40,673 nt of DNA from Crocinitomicaceae bacterium (GCA_023253775.1 JALRFI010000028.1:1-40673); one strand, 5' to 3'; numbered from the stretch's first letter, positions 1-9,669 are shown. Numbers and translations are program-made. The notes: generated by a model from the sequence alone, not told the origin.

Positions 1-653
1 ATCAAAGAAGGTTTTACCGAAAACTTATCATTGATTCGTTGCGTGTAAGCCAAATAACCAATCAAATGCCTTCTAAATCCGTATCCGTCAAGCCCCGTGT
101 ACCCAAAATTTGAAAAAGATTGCACAACCTGCTTTGAAGAAGCTGAGACTTCCAATCCTTTAAATTGATACATAATTCCTAATTCTGAATTGATGCTGGA
201 TGAAGATTGAGTACCTCCATTCACAATCACATCTGCACCATCGAGTACAACAGCTCCTTCAGGATTCACTCTGAACTGATAGTAACCAGCCGTTAATCCA
301 ATCCTAAGTCGATGGGGTTCTGGTAAAGGCAATCCATATGAAAGAGAACCTGAAGCAGCCACTTGCTGAAGCATTCCAAGCTTATCGATCAAAACACTTC
401 CTCCAGCTCCCCATACATTTTTAAATGCAGTATTTGCACTAAGAAAACTAGTTGTTGGCGCACCTGACACTCTCACCCACTGATTGAGATGTGAAAAATA
501 AACCTCGGTACAACCATTCACTCCTGCATATGCTGGGTTAAAGGAAAATCTATTGTAATTATATAGATTACTTTGAGGTGTCTGTTGCGCAGAGATATGC
601 GTCAATAATCCTACGATAGCGCTACACAATATATATTTCATCTGTATTCTCAT
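1..653 (-). CDS. PorP/SprF-like T9SS outer-membrane protein (partial, 3' end outside window)
   Basis: This is a partial gene running off the left edge; about 217 codons are visible. The translation begins MRIQMKYILCSAIVGLL and has a signal peptide ending near HISAQQ. The mature start then shows the family hallmark NPAYAG followed by aromatic-rich beta-barrel strands (WGAGGSVLIDKLG, LRIGLTAGYYQF). PorP/SprF proteins are outer-membrane barrels of the type IX secretion system, and SprF-like members are linked to secretion of type B cargo. The gene starts 5 bp after the stop of the type B cargo gene, so the pair is almost certainly one operon and this protein is the likely dedicated partner of that cargo (inference). 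The start could be the ATG at 653 or the in-frame ATG at 641, which gives the cleaner signal peptide MKYILCSAIVG. The family call is firm; the exact partner role is not shown. Confidence 0.88.
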   Translation of the reverse strand, partial: MRIQMKYILCSAIVGLLTHISAQQTPQSNLYNYNRFSFNPAYAGVNGCTEVYFSHLNQWVRVSGAPTTSFLSANTAFKNVWGAGGSVLIDKLGMLQQVAASGSLSYGLPLPEPHRLRIGLTAGYYQFRVNPEGAVVLDGADVIVNGGTQSSSSINSELGIMYQFKGLEVSASSKQVVQSFSNFGYTGLDGYGFRRHLIGYLAYTQRINDKFSVKPSL

Positions 654-658
654 GGCGC

Positions 659-3600
659 TTATTTTTTAAATCTGAATAAATTAATTTCTCCGGTGTACTC
701 AGAATCCAAACATTTGATCGAATAGTAATAAACCCCGTCAGGAAGAGGCTCCCCATCTTTAGTACCGTTCCAATTATTCTGATAATCATTGGTTGAATAG
801 ACTGGTTGGCCCCATCTGTTATAGATCATGACATCACATCCGCTGATGATGCTTAGGTTAGATATTTTCCAAGTATCGTTCTGCCCATCATCATTTGGAG
901 TTACCATGTTCGAGATAAGGAAGTCAGAAACATTTAAAGTCAAGTAAACTATAGAATCACAACCTGCTGATGTAGTAAAGACTTCCGTGTAATCACCAGG
1001 ATCAGATAGATTCTGAGTTCCGAATATATAAGTGTCTCCGAGACCTATCGTAACTTCCTGGAACGTTTCTACAGCGTCATCTACAAATAAATACAATGTA
1101 ACCGTAGAGTCACAACCATTCGCATTGGTTAGATTCGCAGTATAAGTACCTGCACTACTTATCGTTTGACCATTGAACGAATAAGTCTGACCACTACAAA
1201 TACTAGCAGATGTAGATCCAATCAATTCTGGCAATACAGTTAAATAAAGTGTTACAATTGAATCACAACCATTCGCTGCAGTAACTGTTTGCTGATAAGT
1301 TCCTGATGCTGAAAGTGTATTTCCATCAAACGAATATGACTGACCGGCACAGATCGTCATAGCAAAGGATCCATTCTCAACTGGAAGAACTGTTAAGAAT
1401 AGTGTGGCAATTGAATCACACCCATCTACAGATATTAAATTGTCAAAGTATGTTCCTGAAGTATTATATGTACTTGATCCGAATGAGTAGCTATCGCCTT
1501 CACAAATCGTAACACTCGTATTTGACGTTAGCGTCGATGTTACAAATAAAGTCGTGACAACAGTACTATCACATCCATTCGCGGACACAAAAACATCTGT
1601 GTAAATTCCCGAAGTGTTATAAACACTAGTGCCTACTGAGATCGAAGCACCTTCACAAATAGTGAATTCTTGTGCAAAGAATGATGGTTCAAGTACTGTT
1701 AACGTCGTGTACACTGTACTATCACATCCGTTTGCTCCAATAAATACATCTGTATATAATCCTGCAGTCGTCTGATTGGCGCCTTCCAAGAAGATAGATT
1801 GTCCGTTACATATTGACGTATTCACGAAGTTCAAGTTTGGAGCAACGATACAAGGATTCGAACAAGCTGTTGCATCAACAGTGAAAACATAAGGACAAGC
1901 CCCATCATTCACCGAGATCGTGAATACCTCTGCAGAAGGTACTGCAAAAACAACATTTACTCCTGCACTAAACACTCCGGTTTCTACAAGATTCATTGAA
2001 CCATCTGCAATTGTGTAAGAGAAGTTAGACCCGTAGAAGGTTGCTAATCCACCATTTGCTGTAAATGTAATTTCACAGAGCGCATTGTTGTAATTGGAGA
2101 CAGGAACTACAGGTTGTAAGAACACGATTGGAACTCCATTTTCAACGGTTGATGAATTACATGTAAGATCTCCCCAGTTTGCCGGCTCATCAGCCATTGG
2201 GGATACGTAATAAATCTGGTTGAACATTGGATTTCCGAATGTTCCTGAACCATCTGTATCATTTAAGAAAACCCCATTGTCTGATTGAAGTGAGTCAATA
2301 AACGTGAATCCACTGCCCGAAACTGGATCCGGTACCGGATTCGTCTGATGGATTACATAACCAAGAGTTAAACATGAAGGAATACTCATTGTTGACTCCC
2401 CTATTCCATTCAACATGATATTTGGATCTACAGTTTCTCCCCAGCATACAAATGCGGTATCTCCACTAGTAACAGTAATTGTTTCTGCTGCGGCAACCAG
2501 TTCTAATTCAATATCACCGGCATCACTTTCTACCTCACGAATATATTCAATGATATATTGACCTTCATCTCCAGGCGAACCTCCATCTAATTGAACCGCG
2601 TAAAGAGCTCCAGGTGTTAGACAACAAATAGACTCCTGTGTACCTTCAAATCCAGCTGAACCCTGGAGCATAGGAGTGATTAGGGGAGTATTTCTTGTTC
2701 CGTCTTCAGTAAAGGTTGCTGGTTGTAAACCACCGTAACAATCTGTCCCATTAAGAAAAGTGTAGATTGCATATCTAAGTGTATCAAGTCCAATGTATGC
2801 TCGTAAGTTCATTTCAACTGCACCTGAAGGAGGCGCAACGAAGTAATGCCATACTGTCTGATCTGCCCTATCACCTGATAAAGGAGATGATGCTGGTTCT
2901 CCAGCCAAGTATTCTCTACATGCAAGGACGTTTGTTCCTGCAACCGCTTGAAAATCTGGATTAGTTCCAGCAAGAGTCACAGGAATTTCATAGAGAGGAT
3001 CAGCAAATGCAAGACAAAGGATGTCATTTCCCGGAGGATTTAATGAAGGGTCTGAAACCGAGGGGTCGTAAATCCATGAACTGATCTCTTGAGAGCTTAG
3101 TGGGGTAATTGCATCAGATGGGTCCATCATCCCAAAATATTTATATCCAGGTTCAAGACACCGTGCATTAATTACGGCGCTAGGATCTCCACCTAAGAAA
3201 TTATTTGCTCCTCCATCATCGGCGTCCAAAAACTGTAGATTGGCACAAGAGTAATCAGAAGGTAATCCTGGAGAAAAAAGAACATCGTACGCAAACAAGG
3301 CATTATTCTCACCATAGATCACATCATCGTAATCAGTCTCAATTATCATTCGACCATTATTTGGAGCGACAAAATTGAACCATACACTTTCGTTAACAGT
3401 TCCATTGTTCTCAGCAACATGATCGTAATCATATGCGTGATAGTTATTTGGGTTATTGTTCGTGTGTGCAGCCCCTGTTTCTGCAAAATCATCACCTCCA
3501 TCGTATGCACAACCAAAATCAATCGTTACTGATGGAGGGTTACCCGTCTGATTGGAAACTGGTGCTACACCATATGGAACTGAAGAGGACAGACAAGGGA

Positions 3601-4729
3601 TATCCTCAGCATCTGCGGCAGGACCTCCACCTAAATCATTTACACGAACTTCAACAATACCCGCATCGTTAGGATCATCTCCCGTAAGTTGTACATAATA
3701 AGTTTCTCCTGCAATTAACTTTTGATAACTTATAAGAGGCAGTGGATCACATGCGCTCAGAGAGATTTGTGCTTCAGGATCTAATCCCAAAAGATCTATA
3801 CCGTCGGAAAATTGAATATGAGACAAATAATCGAATTTATCCTTAATCAGCACACCTGTTATTGGTTGGATTCCTGTACCACAGTTCCCTCCGTCAGCTG
3901 CATGATAAATTTCTATGTAAGTTCCGATCTCTGTGCCGCCAAGATCTGTAGTAACCTCCACCGATCCACTTGCAGGTGCAACAAACTTGAACCATGCTGA
4001 TGAATTATTAGTCGCTACATCCCCACCTCTTGGCTCATTTGTTTCAAGCGTGTTACTTGCGCAAATGGCTGTTTGGTATGTCGTATTGATATTGATAAGA
4101 TTAGCATCACATATATCATCAGCCAAGATAATAACAGAAGTTGCAAAATCAACTCGTTCAACTTGTAGATTGATGACATATGTTTGATTACATCCTCCTC
4201 CTGAGCCACTTGCACTGAACGAGTAATTTAGCGTTCCAGGAGCTCCAGGAACCGTCATTGTGACATTTTGAATTCCAGTCTCTCCATCCGTGAGGCCCAG
4301 AATGTCATAGTTCCCGGCATCATCATTCTCATAGGCTTCCCAAGCTAAATTGATCGTTGTCGGAACGTCAGTAGGACATATATACTGATGATCAAAGAAA
4401 AGTCCATTGGATGGTGAAAATCCGCCATTTGGCGTTGCAAAAGTATATGGCCCATTGTTACCATTAAAATAGGCATAATTAAAATCAAACACACCAAATA
4501 GTGCCGGATTGTTGTTGGTATAACCCAATGTGTTATCAGTTGCAGTAAATTCCCAGACAAAGTCAGAGTTGTTAGTGATAAAGAGTATATCAGCATCACA
4601 GTCAGAATTATTCAAGGTCTGAACCGAAAGGACCTTTACTCTGATAATGGATTGAGAAAAAACTGCGTTTTCCAAATAGAGCAATGATGCCAATAGGCAC
4701 AACGCTCTTAAAGAACGGACTACAATCAT
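659..4729 (-). CDS. Large secreted repeat protein with type B T9SS sorting domain (gliding motility-associated C-terminal domain)
   Basis: A 1356-residue secreted cell-surface protein. Residues 1-26 form a signal peptide ending VFSQS. Three PPC-like beta-sandwich units follow, each with the signature W-x-x-F-V-A-P-x-x-G (AWFKFVAPASG, VWFNFVAPNNG, VWHYFVAPPSG). Six 51-residue repeats lie at about residues 965-1265, each with a C-x-G motif and a (N/D/A)GCDS motif. The last ~88 residues are a type B sorting domain (MVTPNDDGQNDTWKI, VMIYNRWGQPVY, LPDGVYYYSIKC), as found in CHU_C-type T9SS cargo. The protein should cross the outer membrane through the T9SS and stay on, or be shed from, the surface. 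No enzymatic domain is recognised; adhesion or a structural role is a guess. It lies 40 bp after pdhC and 5 bp before a porP/sprF-like gene. Confidence 0.9.
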   Translation of the reverse strand: MIVVRSLRALCLLASLLYLENAVFSQSIIRVKVLSVQTLNNSDCDADILFITNNSDFVWEFTATDNTLGYTNNNPALFGVFDFNYAYFNGNNGPYTFATPNGGFSPSNGLFFDHQYICPTDVPTTINLAWEAYENDDAGNYDILGLTDGETGIQNVTMTVPGAPGTLNYSFSASGSGGGCNQTYVINLQVERVDFATSVIILADDICDANLININTTYQTAICASNTLETNEPRGGDVATNNSSAWFKFVAPASGSVEVTTDLGGTEIGTYIEIYHAADGGNCGTGIQPITGVLIKDKFDYLSHIQFSDGIDLLGLDPEAQISLSACDPLPLISYQKLIAGETYYVQLTGDDPNDAGIVEVRVNDLGGGPAADAEDIPCLSSSVPYGVAPVSNQTGNPPSVTIDFGCAYDGGDDFAETGAAHTNNNPNNYHAYDYDHVAENNGTVNESVWFNFVAPNNGRMIIETDYDDVIYGENNALFAYDVLFSPGLPSDYSCANLQFLDADDGGANNFLGGDPSAVINARCLEPGYKYFGMMDPSDAITPLSSQEISSWIYDPSVSDPSLNPPGNDILCLAFADPLYEIPVTLAGTNPDFQAVAGTNVLACREYLAGEPASSPLSGDRADQTVWHYFVAPPSGAVEMNLRAYIGLDTLRYAIYTFLNGTDCYGGLQPATFTEDGTRNTPLITPMLQGSAGFEGTQESICCLTPGALYAVQLDGGSPGDEGQYIIEYIREVESDAGDIELELVAAAETITVTSGDTAFVCWGETVDPNIMLNGIGESTMSIPSCLTLGYVIHQTNPVPDPVSGSGFTFIDSLQSDNGVFLNDTDGSGTFGNPMFNQIYYVSPMADEPANWGDLTCNSSTVENGVPIVFLQPVVPVSNYNNALCEITFTANGGLATFYGSNFSYTIADGSMNLVETGVFSAGVNVVFAVPSAEVFTISVNDGACPYVFTVDATACSNPCIVAPNLNFVNTSICNGQSIFLEGANQTTAGLYTDVFIGANGCDSTVYTTLTVLEPSFFAQEFTICEGASISVGTSVYNTSGIYTDVFVSANGCDSTVVTTLFVTSTLTSNTSVTICEGDSYSFGSSTYNTSGTYFDNLISVDGCDSIATLFLTVLPVENGSFAMTICAGQSYSFDGNTLSASGTYQQTVTAANGCDSIVTLYLTVLPELIGSTSASICSGQTYSFNGQTISSAGTYTANLTNANGCDSTVTLYLFVDDAVETFQEVTIGLGDTYIFGTQNLSDPGDYTEVFTTSAGCDSIVYLTLNVSDFLISNMVTPNDDGQNDTWKISNLSIISGCDVMIYNRWGQPVYSTNDYQNNWNGTKDGEPLPDGVYYYSIKCLDSEYTGEINLFRFKK
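954..1870 (-). repeat. Six in-frame 153-bp tandem repeats inside the type B cargo gene
   Basis: The codons for the GCDS motif recur near 954, 1107, 1260, 1413, 1566 and 1719, which is exactly 153 bp (51 codons) apart each time. Each protein unit follows the pattern C-x-G-x-S/T, a G-x-Y motif, then GCDS and a hydrophobic beta strand of the TLxLTVL type. Nucleotide identity between units is only partial, so this is an old or selected repeat and not a fresh expansion. The constant spacing shows no indel between units. Confidence 0.85.
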
Positions 4730-4769
4730 AAGAAGTAAGCAATAGTTTTAGAATTGCTAACCTACTAAA

Positions 4770-6044
4770 TTATAACAACATGTTCACAGGATTCTCCATG
4801 AAATTTTTGAAGGTCTGTAAAAATGAAGCACCAGATGCACCATCAACCACTCTGTGATCACAAGAAAGAGTCACTTTCATCACATTTCCCGGTACAACTT
4901 GTCCATTCTTTACAACAGGAACTTCTTTAATACCTCCTACAGCAAGAATACAGCTGTCAGGTGGATTTACAATAGCTGTAAACTCTTCTATACCAAACAT
5001 TCCAAGATTTGAAATTGTGAAGGTATTACCCTCCCAATCCGATGGTTGTAGTTTCTTATCCTTGGCCTTCTTGGCGTATTCTCTAACTTCTTCTGAAATT
5101 GTAGACAATCCTTTAGAATCCGCGAATCGAATTACAGGAACTAAAAGCCCTTCATCTACCGCTACAGCTACACCAACGTGTACATGATGATTTCTTCTGA
5201 TATAATCACCATACCAAGAACTATTGATCGCAGGGTGTTTTTTCAAAGAGAGAGCCACAGCTTTAACCACAAAGTCATTGAATGAGATCTTAACTCCATT
5301 GGAATTAATTGACTTTCTTGCTTCTATTGCAGCGTCCATGTCAATATCAAGAGTCAAATAAAAATGTGGTGCAGTAAACTTGCTTTCCGCCAATCTTCTT
5401 GCAATGGTCTTTCTCATTTGAGAAACAGGTTCATCTACAAAAGATTCTGTTCCAGCAGGAACTGAAGGAATCATGGCAGAAGCTCCAGAAGCAGGAGTAT
5501 AAGGAACAAAATGATCTACGTCTCTTTTGACAATTCTTCCGCCTTCACCTGTTCCAGCTACAGCATGAATGTCGATACCTTTTTCTTCAGCAAGTTTTTT
5601 CGCAAGTGGACTTGCAAATACTCTTCCGTTATTTTGAGCTACTGGGGCTGGTGCAGCCACCGGTGCCGTAGCAGTTGTTACGGCAGCAACCTTTGTTTCT
5701 GAAGGTGCCGGCTCAGGAGTAACCGTTTTTTCTTCTTGTTTAGGAGCTGGTTCTACTTTAGTTTCAGCTGCAGGAGCTGAACTGATCAGTGCACTTATAT
5801 CTTCTCCCTCTTTACCAATAATGGCTAAAACAGAATTTACAGGTGCAGCATTACCTTTCTCTACCCCTATATGTAATAGAACCCCATCATAAAATGATTC
5901 AAATTCCATCGTTGCCTTATCAGTTTCAATTTCAGCAAGTACTTCTCCTGAACTTACTTTATCACCAATCTTCTTCGTCCATTCTGCAACGACACCTTCA
6001 GTCATGGTGTCGCTAAGCTTGGGCATGTAAATTACTTCAGCCAT
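4770..6044 (-). CDS. pdhC: Pyruvate dehydrogenase complex E2, dihydrolipoyllysine-residue acetyltransferase
   Basis: A 424-residue E2 core subunit that transfers the acetyl group from lipoyl-lysine to CoA in the cytoplasmic pyruvate dehydrogenase complex. The domain order is complete. One lipoyl domain spans residues 1-80, with the lipoylated lysine at K43 in ETDKATMEFE. An Ala/Pro/Lys linker follows (about 85-140). The E1/E3-binding domain covers 141-177 (FASPLAKKLAEEKGIDI and GTGEGGRIVKRDVD). The CoA acyltransferase domain carries the active-site motif DHRVVDG at 396-402 (H397, D401). It follows E1-alpha by 22 bp on the same strand, so the two are co-transcribed. E1-beta and E3 are not in the window. 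The DKA rather than DKVD lipoyl motif and the adjacent pdhA favour pyruvate over branched-chain or oxoglutarate substrate. Confidence 0.93.
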   Translation of the reverse strand: MAEVIYMPKLSDTMTEGVVAEWTKKIGDKVSSGEVLAEIETDKATMEFESFYDGVLLHIGVEKGNAAPVNSVLAIIGKEGEDISALISSAPAAETKVEPAPKQEEKTVTPEPAPSETKVAAVTTATAPVAAPAPVAQNNGRVFASPLAKKLAEEKGIDIHAVAGTGEGGRIVKRDVDHFVPYTPASGASAMIPSVPAGTESFVDEPVSQMRKTIARRLAESKFTAPHFYLTLDIDMDAAIEARKSINSNGVKISFNDFVVKAVALSLKKHPAINSSWYGDYIRRNHHVHVGVAVAVDEGLLVPVIRFADSKGLSTISEEVREYAKKAKDKKLQPSDWEGNTFTISNLGMFGIEEFTAIVNPPDSCILAVGGIKEVPVVKNGQVVPGNVMKVTLSCDHRVVDGASGASFLQTFKNFMENPVNMLL

Positions 6045-6066
6045 TGTTAACTGTAATATCTATCAA

Positions 6067-7119
6067 TTAATATTCTATGATGTACGGGTAATCTTCCTGT
6101 ACATAAACATCTTTGTAAAGTTCTTCCGCTTCTGGATATGGAGAATTCTCAGCAAAAACAATTGATTCTTCTACTTCATTCTTCACCCACTCATTCATCT
6201 CTTCAATCTCCTTTTCAGTCATCCAATTATTTTTCTGAATCATTTCCAAGCAATGAGTGATTGGATCTTTTTCGATCCATTCATTCACTTCATCTTTGGA
6301 TCTATATTTCTGAGGGTCAGACATCGAATGTCCTTTGTAACGATAAGTTCTAATGTCCAATAATGTTGGTCCATCGCCTCTTCGAGCTCTATCCGCAGCT
6401 TCTTCAATTGAATCGTGAACATCTTCCGGACGCATACCATTTACAGCTCTTGATGGCATCTCGTAAGAAAGACCAATCTTCGTAAGGTCTGTAACATTCG
6501 TAGTACGTTCAACTGAGGTACCCATTGCATAATTATTGTTTTCAATAATGAATACAACTGGCAATTTACAGTTCATAGCCATATTGAAAGTTTCATGCAA
6601 CATTCCTTGACGTACAGCACCATCACCCATAGAAACAAAAGCTACATTGTCTGTTCCATTGTACTTTTCAGCAAATCCAACTCCCGCACCCATTCCGATC
6701 TGAGCACCCACAATCCCATGTCCTCCCATGAAGTTAACGTTCTTGTCAAAGAAGTGCATTGACCCTCCTTTTCCTTTAGAACAACCTGTAATCCTTCCGA
6801 ACAATTCTGCCATCAGAATTCTTGGATCACTTCCAAGTGCAATCGGATGAGCATGGTCACGATAGGCTGTCATGTGTTTATCACCCGTACGACAAGCACT
6901 TGCTGTACCGACTGCTATTGCTTCCTGTCCAATATATAAGTGGCAAAAACCACCAAATTTTTGTTGTATGTATAATTGACCAGTTCTTTCTTCAAATCTT
7001 CTGATCAAAGACATGTCTTTATACCATTTGATGTAAGTCTCCTTGCTGAATTTCGTATTGGAAGCAGAAGCTTCTTTTCTGGTCGTTTTTGAAGGTTTGC
7101 TCGCCGATTTTACCGCCAT
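6067..7119 (-). CDS. pdhA: Pyruvate dehydrogenase E1 component, alpha subunit
   Basis: A 350-residue E1-alpha that binds thiamine diphosphate and, with E1-beta, decarboxylates pyruvate and acetylates the E2 lipoyl group. The ThDP motif is visible from G165-D-G to the Asn run near 194-196 (GDGAVRQG, then ENNNYAMGT). The substrate/phospho-loop region YRYKGHSMSDPQKYR is present. The first ~25 residues are a Ser/Lys/Thr-rich extension without obvious function. It is the first gene of a pdhA-pdhC pair with its own -7 element at 7146-7153. E1-beta (pdhB) must be encoded elsewhere, a split arrangement seen in many Bacteroidetes. Confidence 0.93.
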   Translation of the reverse strand: MAVKSASKPSKTTRKEASASNTKFSKETYIKWYKDMSLIRRFEERTGQLYIQQKFGGFCHLYIGQEAIAVGTASACRTGDKHMTAYRDHAHPIALGSDPRILMAELFGRITGCSKGKGGSMHFFDKNVNFMGGHGIVGAQIGMGAGVGFAEKYNGTDNVAFVSMGDGAVRQGMLHETFNMAMNCKLPVVFIIENNNYAMGTSVERTTNVTDLTKIGLSYEMPSRAVNGMRPEDVHDSIEEAADRARRGDGPTLLDIRTYRYKGHSMSDPQKYRSKDEVNEWIEKDPITHCLEMIQKNNWMTEKEIEEMNEWVKNEVEESIVFAENSPYPEAEELYKDVYVQEDYPYIIEY

Positions 7120-7145
7120 TTTTACCTTGTTTAATTTTCAACTCA

Positions 7146-7153
7146 CAAATATA
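7146..7153 (-). promoter_or_regulatory. Predicted -7 element (TATATTTG) of pdhA
   Basis: On the minus strand this is TATATTTG, a perfect match to the Bacteroidetes -7 consensus TAnnTTTG. It lies 26 nt before the pdhA ATG, predicting a leader of about 20 nt. No well-placed -33 TTTG is visible; the nearest TTG is 23 nt away. Confidence 0.55.
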
Positions 7154-7201
7154 GAAAAATATCCTTTTCAGGTATTCAATTTCTCCCTTTCTCTTGGTGT
7201 C

Positions 7202-9199
7202 TTACTTATTCATCCTGACCTTTAGATTGTTATAAAGCTCAAGTGTATGAAGTTGATCTGGATATTGCTTTAAAATATCCTCGTACATCAACATTGCTTT
7301 ATCCAATTCACCTGTCATTTCATAAAGCATAGCAAGATTTGATCTTGAGCTAATGTCATCGGGATTCAAAATACAATAGATCGACATAATCGTAGTGGCT
7401 TTTTCGATTTCACTTCGTTCAAAATACCTTTTAGAAAACTCTAGAAATACTGCACTAAGCTCTTTGAATTCAAGCCCGGATTCGTTAATTAATCGTACGA
7501 CTTCATCATCCTTTTTCAACTCATAATTTGAATAGATCAAACGATGTAAATCATCCTTTGTCAAATTCTCTACTTTAGCAGCTGTTTTGGCCATTGTGCT
7601 CAAATAGATTGTCTTATTTTCTGAATTCCCTTCAAGCTTTATCAATTCATCCAGGATGTAATAACGATTATTGAATAACGTTCTTTTTGTAAGTTCAAGA
7701 GAATCTATAGCTACTCCCAAAAGATCATTTGCACGATTCAAATGTTTCAATTTATCTTCTGTCGACTGAGTAATTTTCGCTTTTTCACCATAAACGAAAG
7801 CTAGATTCTCATAGACATTTGGATACAAATCGTAGATTTTCAGACACTTTTGATAACTTTTAATCGCCTTATCAAACCAAACGTCCTTAACGACAGCTTT
7901 ATTTCCTTGCTCCAAGTATTCTGTGCCAAGATTGAAATTGGTTTTAATGGATTCTGGACAAACTGCTACTCCTGATTCGTAAATGGATAGATTGTTCTTC
8001 CAATCCATGTTTCGGATGAAAGTTCTAGGAACGTAATAAGCCGAAAGACCAATTATACTTGTCAAAAGCACGGGCTTGTTCAATTTATCACCAACCCAAC
8101 TAAATGTACATACAACAAGGATGATTATTCCCAACAATGGTAGAAACATGAATCGTTCACCCAAGGGACAATTGATCAAAAAGAAAAAATTCGATGTAGC
8201 AATGAAGGTCGTCCCAAATAAAACAGCACCTATCCCCCAATCCTTCCTCAAAAATGTTCCAACCACCATTGCTGTCAATAAAAATATTAGTAAGACTGCT
8301 CCTAACCACCCTGAAACCCCGGCACCCTCAATGGTAAATGTAGATAATGAATAGTCCCAGCTCATTTGAATAGGAAGTAAACAAAGCTGAATGTATTTTA
8401 AGAAGATCGAAGAATTGACCAGAAATCTATCAAACCCTTCATAAATGACCAAAGAATTAGCTACTGGATCGATCGGATCACCGATCAAAACATCTGAAAG
8501 AACTTGCGATCTAATAAATAAATAGATCATTAATGGTAGCCCAGACGCAAGCAATGATGCTGCCATTCCTGCGAAATTGAAACCATTCTTCAAGTGGTAG
8601 ATCAATGGAAATAGAATAAATGCGGGTATAACTGATTCTTTTGAAAGAGCCGCAACAAAAAAGGTAGCTCCAGCAAGTGAGATGTATTTTATTCTTTTCG
8701 AATCTTTGAGCCACCTCAAAAAATACCACAACGACACAAATAAGAACAATGCTGCCAATATCTCGTCCCTACTTTTGACATTCGAAACGACCTCAGAATG
8801 CAACGGATGAATGGCAAATAAAAGAACGATCCACTCCGTAAAATAGCCTGAACGATTTTCAAACAACAGCTTTAGCATCTTATACAGAGCCATTATTGTC
8901 AAACCATACAATAAAATTTGGACGAAGTGTGAAGCTGATGAATTCAATCCAAATAAGGATCTCTCGATAGCAAAACTTGTTAGGACCAATGGTCGATAGG
9001 ATTCATCTTCCCGACCATCATAACCATATAAATAACTATGTGAAAAGATTTCTGGAATACCACTAATTCCTTTTTCAGTAAGACTATTCTTGGTTGCTAC
9101 AATTAGATCATCAACCACATAATCATGCCCGATTGTATTCATGTACATTGCCACTCCGAGCAAGAGCCAAAACCAGTTTTTCTGAAAAATTACACTCAT
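7202..9199 (-). CDS. TMTC-like GT-C family membrane protein with C-terminal TPR repeats
   Basis: A 665-residue protein with two halves. Residues 1 to about 390 are polytopic membrane sequence with many hydrophobic helices. Residues ~405-660 are soluble helical repeats of TPR type (for example SRSNLAMLYEMTGELDKAMLMY). The N-terminus has the layout of the TMTC/DUF1736 group of GT-C glycosyltransferases: an acidic pair D30-D31 in the first loop (YVVDDLIV), a second acidic cluster before SYRPL (D61-P70), and HPLHSEVVSNVKSRDEILA in a later loop. These enzymes use lipid-linked sugars to glycosylate exported proteins; the substrate here is unknown. The start codon overlaps the cdd stop (ATGA, 9196-9199), so the two are translationally coupled. 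No terminator follows it. Confidence 0.75.
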   Translation of the reverse strand: MSVIFQKNWFWLLLGVAMYMNTIGHDYVVDDLIVATKNSLTEKGISGIPEIFSHSYLYGYDGREDESYRPLVLTSFAIERSLFGLNSSASHFVQILLYGLTIMALYKMLKLLFENRSGYFTEWIVLLFAIHPLHSEVVSNVKSRDEILAALFLFVSLWYFLRWLKDSKRIKYISLAGATFFVAALSKESVIPAFILFPLIYHLKNGFNFAGMAASLLASGLPLMIYLFIRSQVLSDVLIGDPIDPVANSLVIYEGFDRFLVNSSIFLKYIQLCLLPIQMSWDYSLSTFTIEGAGVSGWLGAVLLIFLLTAMVVGTFLRKDWGIGAVLFGTTFIATSNFFFLINCPLGERFMFLPLLGIIILVVCTFSWVGDKLNKPVLLTSIIGLSAYYVPRTFIRNMDWKNNLSIYESGVAVCPESIKTNFNLGTEYLEQGNKAVVKDVWFDKAIKSYQKCLKIYDLYPNVYENLAFVYGEKAKITQSTEDKLKHLNRANDLLGVAIDSLELTKRTLFNNRYYILDELIKLEGNSENKTIYLSTMAKTAAKVENLTKDDLHRLIYSNYELKKDDEVVRLINESGLEFKELSAVFLEFSKRYFERSEIEKATTIMSIYCILNPDDISSRSNLAMLYEMTGELDKAMLMYEDILKQYPDQLHTLELYNNLKVRMNK

Positions 9200-9669
9200 A
9201 ATGAACCAAAAACGAAAGGCAAAAGATCCTTTGCTCTTTCGAAGATCAATACTCTTCCATCCTGACTAACAATGATCACTTTAAATGGTTGTTTTTGACG
9301 TTCTTCAACTTCCACCATCACTTGTCTGCATCCTCCACAAGGACTTAAAAGTCGATCAACCGGAAGAAGATTACCTTTCGCAACAATACATAAAACTTCT
9401 ACAGTCTCATTCGGGTAATTACTTCCACAATGAAAAAGCGCAACTCTTTCGGCACACAATCCAGAGGGGTAAGCAATATTTTCCTGATTACTTCCAATGA
9501 TCACCTGCCCATTCCCCAATAAAACACTCGCCCCTACTTTGAATTTACTGTATGGGGCATATGCGTCGACACATACACTAAGGGCTTTTTCTAATAACCC
9601 CTTCTCTTCTTCATTCAAACTATCAGTCGTTGGAAATAACTGATAATTGATATTCAATTGATATTTCAT
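9196..9669 (-). CDS. cdd: Cytidine deaminase
   Basis: A 157-residue pyrimidine-salvage enzyme that hydrolytically deaminates cytidine and deoxycytidine to uridine forms in the cytoplasm. The zinc site is complete: C72-A-E74 (the Glu is the proton shuttle) and P110-C111-G-G-C114. The N-terminal substrate motif AYAPYSKFKVGA is also present. The length is that of the homotetrameric class. The stop codon overlaps the start of the downstream TMTC-like gene by 4 bp. It is divergent from mtaB with 89 bp between the start codons. The product call is secure. Confidence 0.95.
   Translation of the reverse strand: MKYQLNINYQLFPTTDSLNEEEKGLLEKALSVCVDAYAPYSKFKVGASVLLGNGQVIIGSNQENIAYPSGLCAERVALFHCGSNYPNETVEVLCIVAKGNLLPVDRLLSPCGGCRQVMVEVEERQKQPFKVIIVSQDGRVLIFERAKDLLPFVFGSL

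Noticed and set aside
4738-4758. Inverted repeat AGCAAT/ATTGCT between pdhC and the type B cargo gene
   Set aside because: Only 6 AT-rich pairs with a 9-nt loop and no T-run; too weak to call a terminator.
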